Source of the DNA: Gordonia sp. 'Campus'
Lineage (GTDB): Bacteria > Actinomycetota > Actinomycetes > Mycobacteriales > Mycobacteriaceae
Assembly: GCF_022206305.1 (NCBI RefSeq)
Contig: NZ_JAKOIW010000010.1
Span: 62,001-126,000 of the forward strand
DNA length: 64,000 nt
Reading direction: 5' to 3'
Both the position numbers and the translations under genes were made by a program. Below the pieces are notes generated by a model that was given only the letters and a program-made list of their open reading frames with translations, did not search any database and had not been told where the DNA came from. Positions 9,042-17,624 of the stretch are shown here, piece after piece (position 1 is the first letter of the stretch; the number at the start of each line of letters is the position of its first letter).

Positions 9042-10121
9042 TCACGAGGCGGCCGCGGGCATCCCGAGGGTCACGCGGCCGCGCGGGTGGAAGCACTCGG
9101 TCATGTGACCGATCTCGTGGCGATCGGTGGCCACCGGCGGGACCGCGGTTGCGCAGATGTCGGTGGCGTGGGCACAACGGGTACGGAACCGGCATCCGGA
9201 CGGCGGGTTGAGCGGTGAGGGCACTTCGCCGCTGAGCAGGATGCGCTTGCGGCGCGTGGCAGGGTCGAGTGTGGGCGCCGCGGACATCAGCGCTTCGGTA
9301 TACGGGTGCGCGGGGTGATCGAACACGGCCTCGGTGCTCCCAGTCTCGACGATACGGCCCAGGTACATCACCGCCACCCGGTCGGCGACGTGCCGGACCA
9401 CGGACAGATCGTGGGAGATGAAGATGTAGGAGATGTCGAGTTCCTGCTGCAGTTCGTTCAGCAGGTTGAGGACCTGTGCCTGCACGGACAGATCCAGTGC
9501 CGACACCGGCTCGTCGCAGATGATGACCTCGGGGTTGAGCGCGAGCGCGCGGGCGATTCCCAGCCGTTGGCGCTGACCGCCCGAGAACTCCTGGGGGCTC
9601 CGGTGTTCGTCGCTCGGCCGGAGTCCGACGAGGTGGAGCAGTTCGCGTACCCGGGCGGCGCGGTCGCGTTTGCGGGGGTAGAGGTCTTTGTGCGTACGCC
9701 ACGGTTCGCCGATGATCTCGGCCGCGGTCATCCGGTTGTTCAGCGAGGCGTAGGGATCCTGAAAGACCATCTGGACCTTGCGGCGCAGGGCGAGGAGGTC
9801 CTTGCCCTTCAACCGATACGGATCGGTGCCGTCCCACCGGACGGTGCCGGCATCCGGGCGTTCGAGCATCATCAGCGTGCGCGCGAGAGTGGATTTGCCG
9901 CAGCCCGATTCACCCACGAGGCCCAGGGTCTCGCCGCGCCGGAGATCGAGATCGATGCCGTCGAGCGCGCGCAGCTTCCGCCGCCCACCCTTGCCCGGCA
10001 CCACGAACGTCTTGCCGACGTCGCGGACTTCGAGGACCTGGGAGTTGACCTTCGTCGACGCGGTGTTCGCGAGGGAGTTGTTCACCCCTGCCTTCTTCGC
10101 CACGGTGACTGTCTCAGACAT
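9042..10121 (-). CDS. Oligopeptide/dipeptide-type ABC transporter ATPase (DppF-like)
   Basis: Cytoplasmic ATPase of 359 residues. Walker A is GESGCGKST, the signature FSGGQRQR, and Walker B VIICDEPVSALD. The C-terminal oligopeptide-ABC extension contains CRFRTRCAHATDIC, typical of DppD/DppF. The ATG at 10121 is chosen because GGAGGAG lies 6 nt upstream and it overlaps the previous gene's stop by 8 nt; the frame upstream is antisense noise. With the neighbouring DppD, DppC, DppB and lipoprotein genes it makes a complete importer. Confidence 0.92.
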   Translation of the reverse strand: MSETVTVAKKAGVNNSLANTASTKVNSQVLEVRDVGKTFVVPGKGGRRKLRALDGIDLDLRRGETLGLVGESGCGKSTLARTLMMLERPDAGTVRWDGTDPYRLKGKDLLALRRKVQMVFQDPYASLNNRMTAAEIIGEPWRTHKDLYPRKRDRAARVRELLHLVGLRPSDEHRSPQEFSGGQRQRLGIARALALNPEVIICDEPVSALDLSVQAQVLNLLNELQQELDISYIFISHDLSVVRHVADRVAVMYLGRIVETGSTEAVFDHPAHPYTEALMSAAPTLDPATRRKRILLSGEVPSPLNPPSGCRFRTRCAHATDICATAVPPVATDRHEIGHMTECFHPRGRVTLGMPAAAS

Positions 10122-11133
10122 TGTCGATCTCCTCCGAGAAATGGCATGCCGCTTGCCGATTCGGCCCGGTGCCGGACAGGACAGGACGCTCGGACACGCA
10201 TCGCGCCCGGGCGAGCGGGCAGCGCGCCTGGTACACGCAGCCGGCGGGGATGGAATGCAGGTCGGGCGGGGTGCCGTCGATGGACTTGAGGTCGGCACCG
10301 CGTTCGGTGCTGACGGGTACCGAGTCGAGCAGGCCCTTGGTGTACGGATGCCGGGGGTTGCCGAACACTTCGGCGACCGGTCCGGTCTCGACCACGTTGC
10401 CGGCGTACATGATCGCCACCCGGTCGGCTTGTTCGGCGACGAGCGCCAGATCGTGGGTGATCAACACGACGGCCATGTCGTGCTCGGTGCGGAGCCGGTG
10501 CAGCAGCGCCATGATCTGCGCCTGCACCGTCACATCCAGCGCGGTGGTGGGCTCGTCGGCGAGGAGCACCTTGGGACTCAGCGCCACCGCCATCGCGATG
10601 AGCAGACGTTGGCGCATGCCGCCGGAGAACTGGTGGGGGTAAGAGTCGACGCGGGATTCCGGTTCCGGGATGCCGACGTGACGCATCAGCTCGATCGCCT
10701 CGTGCCTGGCCTCCTTCTTCGACATCTTGCGATGAATCCGGAAGGGCTCGGCCAGTTGGGTTCCCACCGTGTAGACGGGATTCAGGGCGGTGAGCGCATC
10801 CTGGAAGACGATCGCGAGTTGCGTACCGGCCAGTTCCCGGCGGGTCGACTCCTTCGCGGTGACGAGATCGACCTCGTCGAGAGTGATCGACCCCTCCTTG
10901 ATCGCGGCGATCGGGTCGAGCAGCCCGACGAGGGCCTGCGCCGTCATCGACTTGCCGCATCCCGATTCGCCGAGCAGCGCAAGGGTTTCACCGCGCCTGG
11001 CGCGAAACGACACGTGATCGACGGCGCGGACGGTGCCGGACGGGGTCCGCAGCTCCACGGTCAGATCGGCGACGTCGAGCGCCACCCGGTCGTCGATGCC
11101 GGACTCCGGTCGGTCGAGGGCGGGTGCACTCAT
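10114..11133 (-). CDS. Oligopeptide/dipeptide-type ABC transporter ATPase (DppD-like)
   Basis: 339-residue ATPase with Walker A GESGCGKSM near residue 55, signature FSGGMRQR, Walker B LLADEPTTALD and the C-terminal Cys-rich extension (CVYQARCPLARARC) of the DppD family. It overlaps the permease gene by 4 nt upstream (ATGA) and the DppF gene by 8 nt downstream, so the four cytoplasmic and membrane subunits are translationally linked. It pairs with the second ATPase as a heterodimer. Confidence 0.92.
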   Translation of the reverse strand: MSAPALDRPESGIDDRVALDVADLTVELRTPSGTVRAVDHVSFRARRGETLALLGESGCGKSMTAQALVGLLDPIAAIKEGSITLDEVDLVTAKESTRRELAGTQLAIVFQDALTALNPVYTVGTQLAEPFRIHRKMSKKEARHEAIELMRHVGIPEPESRVDSYPHQFSGGMRQRLLIAMAVALSPKVLLADEPTTALDVTVQAQIMALLHRLRTEHDMAVVLITHDLALVAEQADRVAIMYAGNVVETGPVAEVFGNPRHPYTKGLLDSVPVSTERGADLKSIDGTPPDLHSIPAGCVYQARCPLARARCVSERPVLSGTGPNRQAACHFSEEIDNV

Positions 11134-12128
11134 CGCAGCGCCTTTCGTGAGGAGAAGAAGCGCTTACGCGCATTCGGGGTGGTCAGACGCCAGCGCTGGC
11201 CCGGGTCGGTGGCGATGCGGGCCCACGCGGCGAGGATCGTCGCCGACACCGTGGTGATGACGATGGCGAGGCCGGGGAAGAACGACAGCCACCACGCGGT
11301 CTGCAGATAGGTGCGTCCCTGCGAGACCATCAGGCCCCAGCTGATGTCGGGCGGCTGGATCCCGATCCCCAGGAACGACAGGGACGACTCCGCCAGCATC
11401 ACGTAGCAGAAGTCCAGGGTGGCCACCGTGAGGAGGGTCGGCAGCAGGATGGGGAGCACATGACCGCGGATGATCGACCCGCTGCTGGCCCCGAATGTTC
11501 TTGCGGCGTCGACGAATACGCGGCTCTGCAACTCGGCAGACTCGGCGCGGGCGGTACGCAGGTAGATGGGGATACGGGTGATCGCGAGGACCGCGATGAT
11601 GTTGGCCGCGCTCGGTGAGAACACGTACAGGATCACGACCGCCAGCAGCAGGGAGGGGAAGCTCATGATGACGTCGGCGACACGCATCGCGGTGGTCTCC
11701 CGCCAGCCGCGGTGGTAGCCGGCCCACATGCCGATGGCCGAGCCGATGACACACGAGATGATGACCGCGGGCAGCGACACCAGCAATGTGGTCTGGCAGG
11801 CGACGATCAACCGGGCCAGCATGCTTCGACCGAGCGGATCGGTCCCCAGGATGTTCATCCAGCCGGTGTCGAGGTTGAACGGTGCCAGATTCGATTCGTC
11901 GAGGTTCTGGTCGGTGGCCGAGTCGCCGACCAGCCACGGACCGAAGACCGCGGTGAGCAGGATGACGGTCAGGATGCCGGCGGCGACCGTCGCGAACTTG
12001 TCGCGGAAGAGCAGGCGCCACAGCGGCAGTTGCGACCGCGGCACCTTGTTCGTCGCGACTGAGTCTCCGGCCGGGTCGGTCGAGGCGACGGGGCTCGTCG
12101 GATCGAGGGGTTCGGTGACGATGGACAT
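11130..12128 (-). CDS. ABC transporter permease (DppC-like)
   Basis: 332-residue inner-membrane permease. A cytoplasmic N-terminus of about 35 residues precedes the first helix (ILTVILLTAVFGPWLVG). The DppC-type extracytoplasmic loop contains LGTDPLGRSMLARLI. The EAA loop facing the ATPases is around RAESAELQSRVFVDAAR. It ends overlapping the DppD-like ATPase by 4 nt. The ATG follows GAGGAGT by about 9 nt. Confidence 0.9.
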   Translation of the reverse strand: MSIVTEPLDPTSPVASTDPAGDSVATNKVPRSQLPLWRLLFRDKFATVAAGILTVILLTAVFGPWLVGDSATDQNLDESNLAPFNLDTGWMNILGTDPLGRSMLARLIVACQTTLLVSLPAVIISCVIGSAIGMWAGYHRGWRETTAMRVADVIMSFPSLLLAVVILYVFSPSAANIIAVLAITRIPIYLRTARAESAELQSRVFVDAARTFGASSGSIIRGHVLPILLPTLLTVATLDFCYVMLAESSLSFLGIGIQPPDISWGLMVSQGRTYLQTAWWLSFFPGLAIVITTVSATILAAWARIATDPGQRWRLTTPNARKRFFSSRKALR

Positions 12129-12153
12129 GGTGTACTCCTCGGGGTTCCGGCGC

Positions 12154-13080
12154 CTAGACCGTGGCCTTGTCGCGAACGCGCGGGTCCAGAAGTGCCAGCC
12201 CCGCGTCGATCGCGATGTTCAGGATGAAGATGCTGATGGCGGTGAGGAGCACCGCGGCCTGCAGGACGGCGAAGTCACGTTGCAGGATCGAATCGATCAT
12301 CAGCTTGCCGATGCCGGGCCATCCGAAGATGGCCTCGACGATGACCGCGCCGTTGATCAGCCCGACGGCGAGGTCGCCGGCGACGGTCAGGGCGGGTGCG
12401 GCCGCATTGCGCAGCGCGTGGTGGGTGACGACGCGGAGGTCCCCGGCGCCCTTGCTCCGGGCCACCTTCACATACGGGGCGGACAGCGCCGAGACCATCG
12501 CGCCACGGACCACCTGGGTGAGGACTCCCAGTGGCCGGATCATCAGTGTCGCGATCGGCAGGACCCAGGCGAGCATGCCGCCGGTTCCCGACGTCGGCAG
12601 CACGCCGAGGACGACGGCGAAAATCCAGATGCCGGTGATGGCGAACCAGAAGTCCGGGACGCTGGCCGCCGTCATGGACAGCAGGCTGGAGAAGCGGTCG
12701 GCCAGCGAGTTGGGGCGGTAGGCCGCCCAGCAGCCGATGATGATCGACCCGAGAATCGAGAGCACGAGCGTCACGAAAGCCAGCTGCAGAGTGGCCGGGA
12801 ACGCGCGCAGAGCCATGCCCGCGGCCTCCTGGCCGGTCTTGAGCGACTCGCCGAAGTCGAGGTGGAGCACCCCGCCCAGGTAGTCGGTCATCTGCTGCCA
12901 GATCGGCTTGTCGAGACCGTTGGCCGCCGCGAATTCGGCACGTTGTTCCGGCGTCGCGGAGACGGGCAGGTAGAGGTTTGTGGGGTCGCCGGTGAGCCGG
13001 GCCATGAAGAACACGCCGAACAAGACGATGATCAGCGGGATCAGGCTGGTGAACATCCGGCGCCGGAGGAAGGTGAGCAT
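12154..13080 (-). CDS. ABC transporter permease (DppB-like)
   Basis: 308-residue permease with the DppB pattern: an N-terminal helix (SLIPLIIVLFGVFFMARL), a periplasmic loop after it, then a block of five more helices. The EAA-like loop is YVKVARSKGAGDLRVVTHHALRN split over residues about 200-225, followed by GWPGIGKLMIDSILQRDFAV near the C-terminus, a strong DppB hallmark. Its stop is 25 nt before the DppC start and its ATG is 15 nt after the lipoprotein stop, consistent with one operon. Confidence 0.92.
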   Translation of the reverse strand: MLTFLRRRMFTSLIPLIIVLFGVFFMARLTGDPTNLYLPVSATPEQRAEFAAANGLDKPIWQQMTDYLGGVLHLDFGESLKTGQEAAGMALRAFPATLQLAFVTLVLSILGSIIIGCWAAYRPNSLADRFSSLLSMTAASVPDFWFAITGIWIFAVVLGVLPTSGTGGMLAWVLPIATLMIRPLGVLTQVVRGAMVSALSAPYVKVARSKGAGDLRVVTHHALRNAAAPALTVAGDLAVGLINGAVIVEAIFGWPGIGKLMIDSILQRDFAVLQAAVLLTAISIFILNIAIDAGLALLDPRVRDKATV

Positions 13081-13095
13081 CGGTTCGCCTCGATT

Positions 13096-14670
13096 TCAGT
13101 CGTTCTGGGCTGGCGCGTGGGTCATCTCGGCGAGGCGCATCTCATCGCCGGTGGCCGAGTTGGGCTGGTAGGCAATTCTTTTCGCCTTTGCAAGAACCGC
13201 TTGCATATGTGCGATGTAGGCGTACTGCCGGATCTCGCGCGGCTCGGCCGCGAGAACCGCGGACAGCGCGTCCTGACGGGCCTGGCCGGTGAGTGCCTCG
13301 GCGGCCAGGATCTGCTTGTCGTACGCAGCGGTTCCGTAGGTGCTCTGGTATCCGTCGGAGAGCATGTACTGGTCCAGGGTGAACTGCGTGTCACCGGCCT
13401 GGTTGCCGTGCATGATCATCAGCAGCACCGGTCCCGACCCCGGCACGAAAGGCCTTGTCTGATACTGTATCTGACCCGAGGTGTCCATCATCTCGATGTC
13501 GACGTCCAGGCCGATACGGTCGAGGGTGAACTGGATGTTCTCGATGGTCTCGTTGATCTTCGGGAACTGCCCCGTGCGGCCGATGAGCCGGATGGTGCGG
13601 TCGACGGGTACGCCGTCCGCGCGGGCCTCGTCGACCAACTCTCTCGCCCGGTCGAGGTCGTAGGGCGTCGGGGTGAGCCCGTCGTTGTATCCGACGATGC
13701 CCTTGCCGACCAGTTGGGCCGCGGGCGTGCCGAGGCCCTGGAACAGCGCGTCGACGATGCCGGCGCGGTTGATCGAGAGGTCGATGGCCTCGCGTACCCG
13801 GTAGTCGTTCAGCGGCGCGTCGGTGGCCTGCATCCGCAGGGCCGTCGTCTCGTTGTTGGTGTAGGCCGTCCCCAGATCGCCGGCTCCGTCCTCGGGGCCG
13901 AGCGAGGTCGCGAGGTCGGCCTCGTCGTTGGTGACCATCGCGGCGCGAACACTGCCCTCACCGCGCCACTGGTACACCGCACGGGAGAACTGCGGGGCCT
14001 CGCCGTGATAGTTCGGATTGGCCTTCAGCGCCACCCGCTGGCCCGAATCCCAGAAATCGACCATGTAGGGGCCCGTTCCGATCGGGACCCGCACCTTGTC
14101 GTCGGGGGTGGTGGTCCGCGGAACCACTTCGATGAAGGAGAGTCGCAGCGGGAGGATCGGGTCGGGCGTCTCGGTGCGGACCTCGACGGTGTTCGGGTCG
14201 ACGACGCTGACCTCACGCTTGCTGTCGTCGAACACGTAACCGTTGACATCGCACCCGATCGCGCCGTTGAAGGTTCGTTCGATCGAGAAGGCTGCGTCGA
14301 CCGCGTCGAACGGCTGGCCGTTGCTGAACCGCACACCGTCGGCGGTGGTGAGGCGCCACACGTTCGGCTCCACCTGGGTCCACGCGGTCGCGAGACTCGG
14401 CTGCAGGGCCCCGGAACCGGGGTCCCGCTCGATGAGGGGCTCGGTGATGTTCGATCGGACGACGACACCGGTCGCGGTGAGCGACGCGTCACAGGGCTCG
14501 AGCGTCGGGGGTTCCTGCGGGAGGACGATTCGGAGCGTGTCCGGGCTAGCGGTCTCACTCGCGGTGGTGTTGGCGACACTGCATCCGGTGACGGTCAGCA
14601 GGGCCACCGCGGACAGGGCCAGCGCGCCCGTGGCCGGGCGCTTCAGGGATCGCAGCGTGGCGATCTGCAT
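13096..14670 (-). CDS. ABC transporter substrate-binding lipoprotein (SBP family 5)
   Basis: 524-residue extracytoplasmic solute-binding protein. A signal peptide ends in the lipobox LLTVTGC with the lipid-modified Cys near residue 31. The mature part shows family-5 features: TLRIVLPQEPPTLEPCDASL, EPLIERDPGSGALQPSLATAW and the VRIPIGTGPYMV-type core. I chose ATG 14670 because GGAGG lies 6 nt upstream and the lipoprotein signal begins there. It is the first gene of the transporter operon. SBP_5 proteins usually bind peptides or nickel, but some bind oligosaccharides or sugar acids; the island favours the latter as inference. Confidence 0.9.
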   Translation of the reverse strand: MQIATLRSLKRPATGALALSAVALLTVTGCSVANTTASETASPDTLRIVLPQEPPTLEPCDASLTATGVVVRSNITEPLIERDPGSGALQPSLATAWTQVEPNVWRLTTADGVRFSNGQPFDAVDAAFSIERTFNGAIGCDVNGYVFDDSKREVSVVDPNTVEVRTETPDPILPLRLSFIEVVPRTTTPDDKVRVPIGTGPYMVDFWDSGQRVALKANPNYHGEAPQFSRAVYQWRGEGSVRAAMVTNDEADLATSLGPEDGAGDLGTAYTNNETTALRMQATDAPLNDYRVREAIDLSINRAGIVDALFQGLGTPAAQLVGKGIVGYNDGLTPTPYDLDRARELVDEARADGVPVDRTIRLIGRTGQFPKINETIENIQFTLDRIGLDVDIEMMDTSGQIQYQTRPFVPGSGPVLLMIMHGNQAGDTQFTLDQYMLSDGYQSTYGTAAYDKQILAAEALTGQARQDALSAVLAAEPREIRQYAYIAHMQAVLAKAKRIAYQPNSATGDEMRLAEMTHAPAQND

Positions 14671-15039
14671 GGGGACCTCCGATGAAGAAAGGGAGCGAGT
14701 GATCTCGCGGCGGGCTGGACCGCGTTTGTGACGGTAGACACACGCTATGAGCGACCGATTGACGGCGTCAACAGAGCAAAACCCCAGGAAAGAGCGTTTT
14801 CGGTGGGTTTTCGGGCGGCCTCGACGGCACTGCCGGCGAGCGCAGTGACGGAAGAAACACACGCTGACCTGACGGTTCCCGGGTCCGCAGCACCGCGCTC
14901 CGAATCGACAACCGCCTTTCCATACAGTTTGGGTATCGATCCATGTTATTTGCGTGTTGGACAGGTATTCGTCATCGCTTCTAGCGTGAAGTCATCCGCT
15001 TGGACCGGTCCGTGTCCACCCCACAGTTCGAGGAGAACC
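14671..15039. promoter_or_regulatory. 369-bp divergent intergenic region with a LysR-type ATAC-N7-GTAT site
   Basis: Separates the ABC transporter operon from the divergent 2-hydroxyacid dehydrogenase gene. At 14922-14936 is ATAC-AGTTTGG-GTAT, a perfect 4+4 dyad fitting the LysR T-N11-A box, in an A/T-richer patch continuing to about 14965. A LysR gene is encoded nearby (16644-17537). I see no credible ORF in this stretch. Confidence 0.45.
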
Positions 15040-16077
15040 ATGACCAGCAGCCCCACCGGCGCCGTGTCGACGATCGATCACGTTGCCGGACACAGCGTTT
15101 CCCGACCCGGAAGCGTACTGCGGGTCGGGCCGCTGAAGCCGTCCCTCGAGGAGTTGCTCACGTCCGCGTACGGCGCCGAGCGCCTACCGGACGGTCCGGC
15201 GCGCGCCGCCTTCCTGCGCGAACACGCAGAAGCGGTGACCGCGGTCGTCACCTCCGGACGCACCGGTGTCGATGCCGAGTTGATGTCGTCGCTCCCCAAC
15301 CTCGGCGCGATCGTGCACTTCGGCGTCGGATACGACACCACCGACATCGCCCGCGCGACGGAGTTGGGCATCGGGGTCAGCAACACCCCGGACGTCCTGA
15401 CCGATTGTGTCGCCGACACCGCGGTCGGCCTCCTGCTCGACACGATGCGCGGACTCTCCGCCGCCGACCGTTATGTCCGCGCGGGCCGGTGGCCCGTCGA
15501 GGGCAACGTCCCCCTGACTCGCAAGGTGTCCGGAACCCGTGTCGGCATCCTCGGGCTGGGCCGGATCGGCGCGGCCATCGCCCATCGGCTGACCGCCTTC
15601 GGCTGCCACATCTCCTACCACAACCGACGCGTCGTCGACGGGTCGCCGTATCGGTACGCCGCGTCGCCCGTGGAACTCGCGGCAGGTGTCGACGTCCTCG
15701 TCGTCGCGGCCGCCGGTGGCGCCGACACCCGTGACCTCGTCGATCGCGGCGTCCTGGAAGCTCTGGGCGACAACGGCTTTCTCATCAATGTCGCCCGCGG
15801 CAGCGTCGTGGACGAAGCCGCGCTGGTCGACCTCCTCCAGCACCGACGGCTCGCCGGCGCAGGCCTGGACGTCTTCGCATCCGAGCCCGAGGTGCCTGCC
15901 GCGCTGCTCGCGATGGACAACGTGGTGCTCCTCCCCCACCTCGCGAGCGGAACCGTCGAGACGCGCGCCGCGATGCAGGATCTCACCCTCGCCAACCTCG
16001 ATGCCTACCTCCGGACCGGCGAACTGTTGACACCCGTTGTCGCCCCGGCTCCGGCGCGCACCCGGAAGGACGTCTGA
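15040..16077 (+). CDS. 2-hydroxyacid dehydrogenase (hydroxypyruvate/glyoxylate reductase-like)
   Basis: 345-residue D-2-hydroxyacid dehydrogenase. The nucleotide-binding motif is VGILGLGRIGAA near residue 170, and the catalytic triad is visible as Arg in NVARGSVVDE, Glu in DVFASEPEVP and His in LLPHLASG. The ATG at 15040 follows GAGGAG by 5 nt; longer upstream frame is rejected. It overlaps the Usp gene (TGATG). It is divergent from the ABC transporter, so both may answer to the LysR-type site between them. It may interconvert tartronate semialdehyde, hydroxypyruvate or a related acid; the substrate is not determinable here. Confidence 0.87.
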   Translation: MTSSPTGAVSTIDHVAGHSVSRPGSVLRVGPLKPSLEELLTSAYGAERLPDGPARAAFLREHAEAVTAVVTSGRTGVDAELMSSLPNLGAIVHFGVGYDTTDIARATELGIGVSNTPDVLTDCVADTAVGLLLDTMRGLSAADRYVRAGRWPVEGNVPLTRKVSGTRVGILGLGRIGAAIAHRLTAFGCHISYHNRRVVDGSPYRYAASPVELAAGVDVLVVAAAGGADTRDLVDRGVLEALGDNGFLINVARGSVVDEAALVDLLQHRRLAGAGLDVFASEPEVPAALLAMDNVVLLPHLASGTVETRAAMQDLTLANLDAYLRTGELLTPVVAPAPARTRKDV

Positions 16078-16472
16078 TGTCGGTCGTACTGAGCTATCTG
16101 CCCACCCAGGAGGGCCGCGGCGCCCTCCCCTTCGGTTTCGCCGAGGCGCGCATGCGGGGCACCGACGTCGTCGTGGTGGCCGACGGGGACAGTGCGTCGT
16201 CACCGGAGTTCCTCGTCGACATCGAGACGGCGCGAACCACCGCGCAGGCCCAGGACGTCGACTACCGCGTCGTCGAGAACGACCCGGGCCTGTCGCACGC
16301 GGACCAGCTCATCGATGTGTCCTACGAGGACGCCGCCGAACTGCTCGTGATCGGGCAGCGCCGCCGGTCGCCGGTCGGAAAGCTGCTCACCGGGAGCGTG
16401 GTGCAGCGCGTGCTGCTCGATGCGCAGTGTCCGGTGGTCGCGGTCAAGCCACCGGTACGCGCGGCGGTCTGA
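16077..16472 (+). CDS. UspA-family universal stress protein
   Basis: 131-residue single Usp domain. The C-terminal ATP-binding signature is clear (VIGQRRRSPVGKLLTGSVVQ, then AQCPVVAV), matching G-2x-G-9x-G-S/T in spacing with Arg replacing some Gly. The N-terminal Asp and Gly strand is weaker than usual. Its ATG overlaps the dehydrogenase TGA by one base, so it is coupled. It is probably a nucleotide-responsive stress or metabolic accessory protein. Confidence 0.85.
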   Translation: MSVVLSYLPTQEGRGALPFGFAEARMRGTDVVVVADGDSASSPEFLVDIETARTTAQAQDVDYRVVENDPGLSHADQLIDVSYEDAAELLVIGQRRRSPVGKLLTGSVVQRVLLDAQCPVVAVKPPVRAAV

Positions 16473-16479
16473 CTCTCAA

Positions 16480-16595
16480 ACGCACAGTCAACGAGATTCC
16501 ACGCACAGTCAACGAGATTCGACGCACAGTCGACGACATTCGACGCACAGTCGACGACATTCGACGCACGGTCGACGAGATTCGACGCACAGTCG
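16480..16595. repeat. 21-bp tandem repeat, about 5.5 copies, in a convergent intergenic space
   Basis: Five full units at 16480-16500, 16501-16521, 16522-16542, 16543-16563 and 16564-16584, plus a partial sixth. The unit is close to ACGCACAGTCGACGAGATTCG, with substitutions mainly at AGTCAACG/AGTCGACG and GAGATT/GACATT. The Usp stop is just left and the LysR stop is 49 nt right. The period is a multiple of three and the array is open on both strands, but it has no start codon or gene context of its own. Perhaps an mRNA 3' end or a nucleoid-protein site. Confidence 0.9.
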
Positions 16596-16643
16596 AGGTA
16601 ACGCGGTGCCCGCCTCGACTCGCGAGCGTGGCGGTCTGAGTTC

Positions 16644-17537
16644 TCAGATCCACTCCCGTTCCGGGAGTACGTCTTTCAGAAACCGCGTCAGCGCCGGATT
16701 GGTGTTGTCCGCCCGCCAGGCGACATTCATCTGCACGGGTCGGTCGCGAATGGCGGTGACCTGCTTGAAGACGACCCCGTCGGGGTGCATGGTCATCGCG
16801 GACTCCGGCACCAGTGCCATGCCGAGTCCGGAGTGCACGAGCACCAGCATGGTGTGCACCTGTGTGACGTACTGGACGTATCGCGGCGAGGCCCCGACGG
16901 CGGTGAACGTACTGATGAGCAGTTCGTTGAAGTACCGGGCATCCGTCGGCGAGTACATGATGACGGCCTGACCGTCGAAATCCTCGATCGTGAGGTGTTC
17001 GACCCCGGCGTACTCGTGGTCCGCGGGCAACGCGGCGACGAGACGTTCGTGATGCAGCGGCCGGGAACTGATGCCCGGTCGCGAGATCGGCGGTCGCACG
17101 ACCCCGAGATCGAGATCGCCGCGGACCAGGGCCTCGACCTGCGCGGCGGTGACCATTTCGCGCAGGACGAGCCGGACGTCGGGTAGTCGTTCGCGTGCGG
17201 TCTGCATGAGCCGAGGCAGCACCGCCCTCGCGGAGGCGCCGGTGAAGCCGATGTTGACGGTCCCCAGATCGCCCGCGGGCACGCGCCGAACGGTCAACGC
17301 CGCACCCTCGGCGAGCGCGACGATGCGACGGGCGTCGGGCAGAAACGCCGTTCCGGCCGCGGTCAGCGACACCGCCCGGCTGCTCCGTTCGATCAGTTGC
17401 ACCCCGAGCTCGTGCTCGAGTTGCTGGATCTGCCTGCTCAGCGGCGGCTGGGTCATGTGCAACCGCTCGGCGGCCCGCCCGAAGTGCAGTTCCTCGGCGA
17501 CCGCGATGAAGCACGTGAGACGCGACAGGGAGAACAT
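16644..17537 (-). CDS. LysR-family transcriptional regulator
   Basis: 297-residue LysR regulator. The N-terminal winged HTH has the family pattern (FIAVAEELHFGRAAERLHMT then QPPLSRQIQQLEHELGVQLI). The effector domain begins at about residue 90 (VNIGFTGASARAVLPRLM). ATG 17537 begins the canonical domain; upstream residues are unneeded. It is transcribed in the same direction as the hexarate operon and starts 87 nt after the second glucarate dehydratase, so it is probably the operon's last gene and its regulator. No strong Shine-Dalgarno is visible. Confidence 0.9.
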   Translation of the reverse strand: MFSLSRLTCFIAVAEELHFGRAAERLHMTQPPLSRQIQQLEHELGVQLIERSSRAVSLTAAGTAFLPDARRIVALAEGAALTVRRVPAGDLGTVNIGFTGASARAVLPRLMQTARERLPDVRLVLREMVTAAQVEALVRGDLDLGVVRPPISRPGISSRPLHHERLVAALPADHEYAGVEHLTIEDFDGQAVIMYSPTDARYFNELLISTFTAVGASPRYVQYVTQVHTMLVLVHSGLGMALVPESAMTMHPDGVVFKQVTAIRDRPVQMNVAWRADNTNPALTRFLKDVLPEREWI

Positions 17538-17624
17538 CGATCCACTTTCGGCATCAGTGCCCGCGAACCGCGGGGGTGTCCGGATGACGCTAGCCGATTG
17601 CCCCACTCGGGTCGAGGACCCTGT

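Noticed and set aside
11728..14685. 985-residue plus-strand open frame
   Set aside because: Antisense to two permease genes and the lipoprotein gene; charged low-complexity translation and no start signal.
16480..16595. Possible CRISPR array
   Set aside because: Units abut with no unique spacers, and the period is only 21 bp; it is a simple tandem repeat.
16037..16639. 200-residue plus-strand ORF spanning the 21-bp repeats
   Set aside because: Begins in the dehydrogenase gene out of frame and covers the Usp gene in another frame; only the repeat part looks regular.
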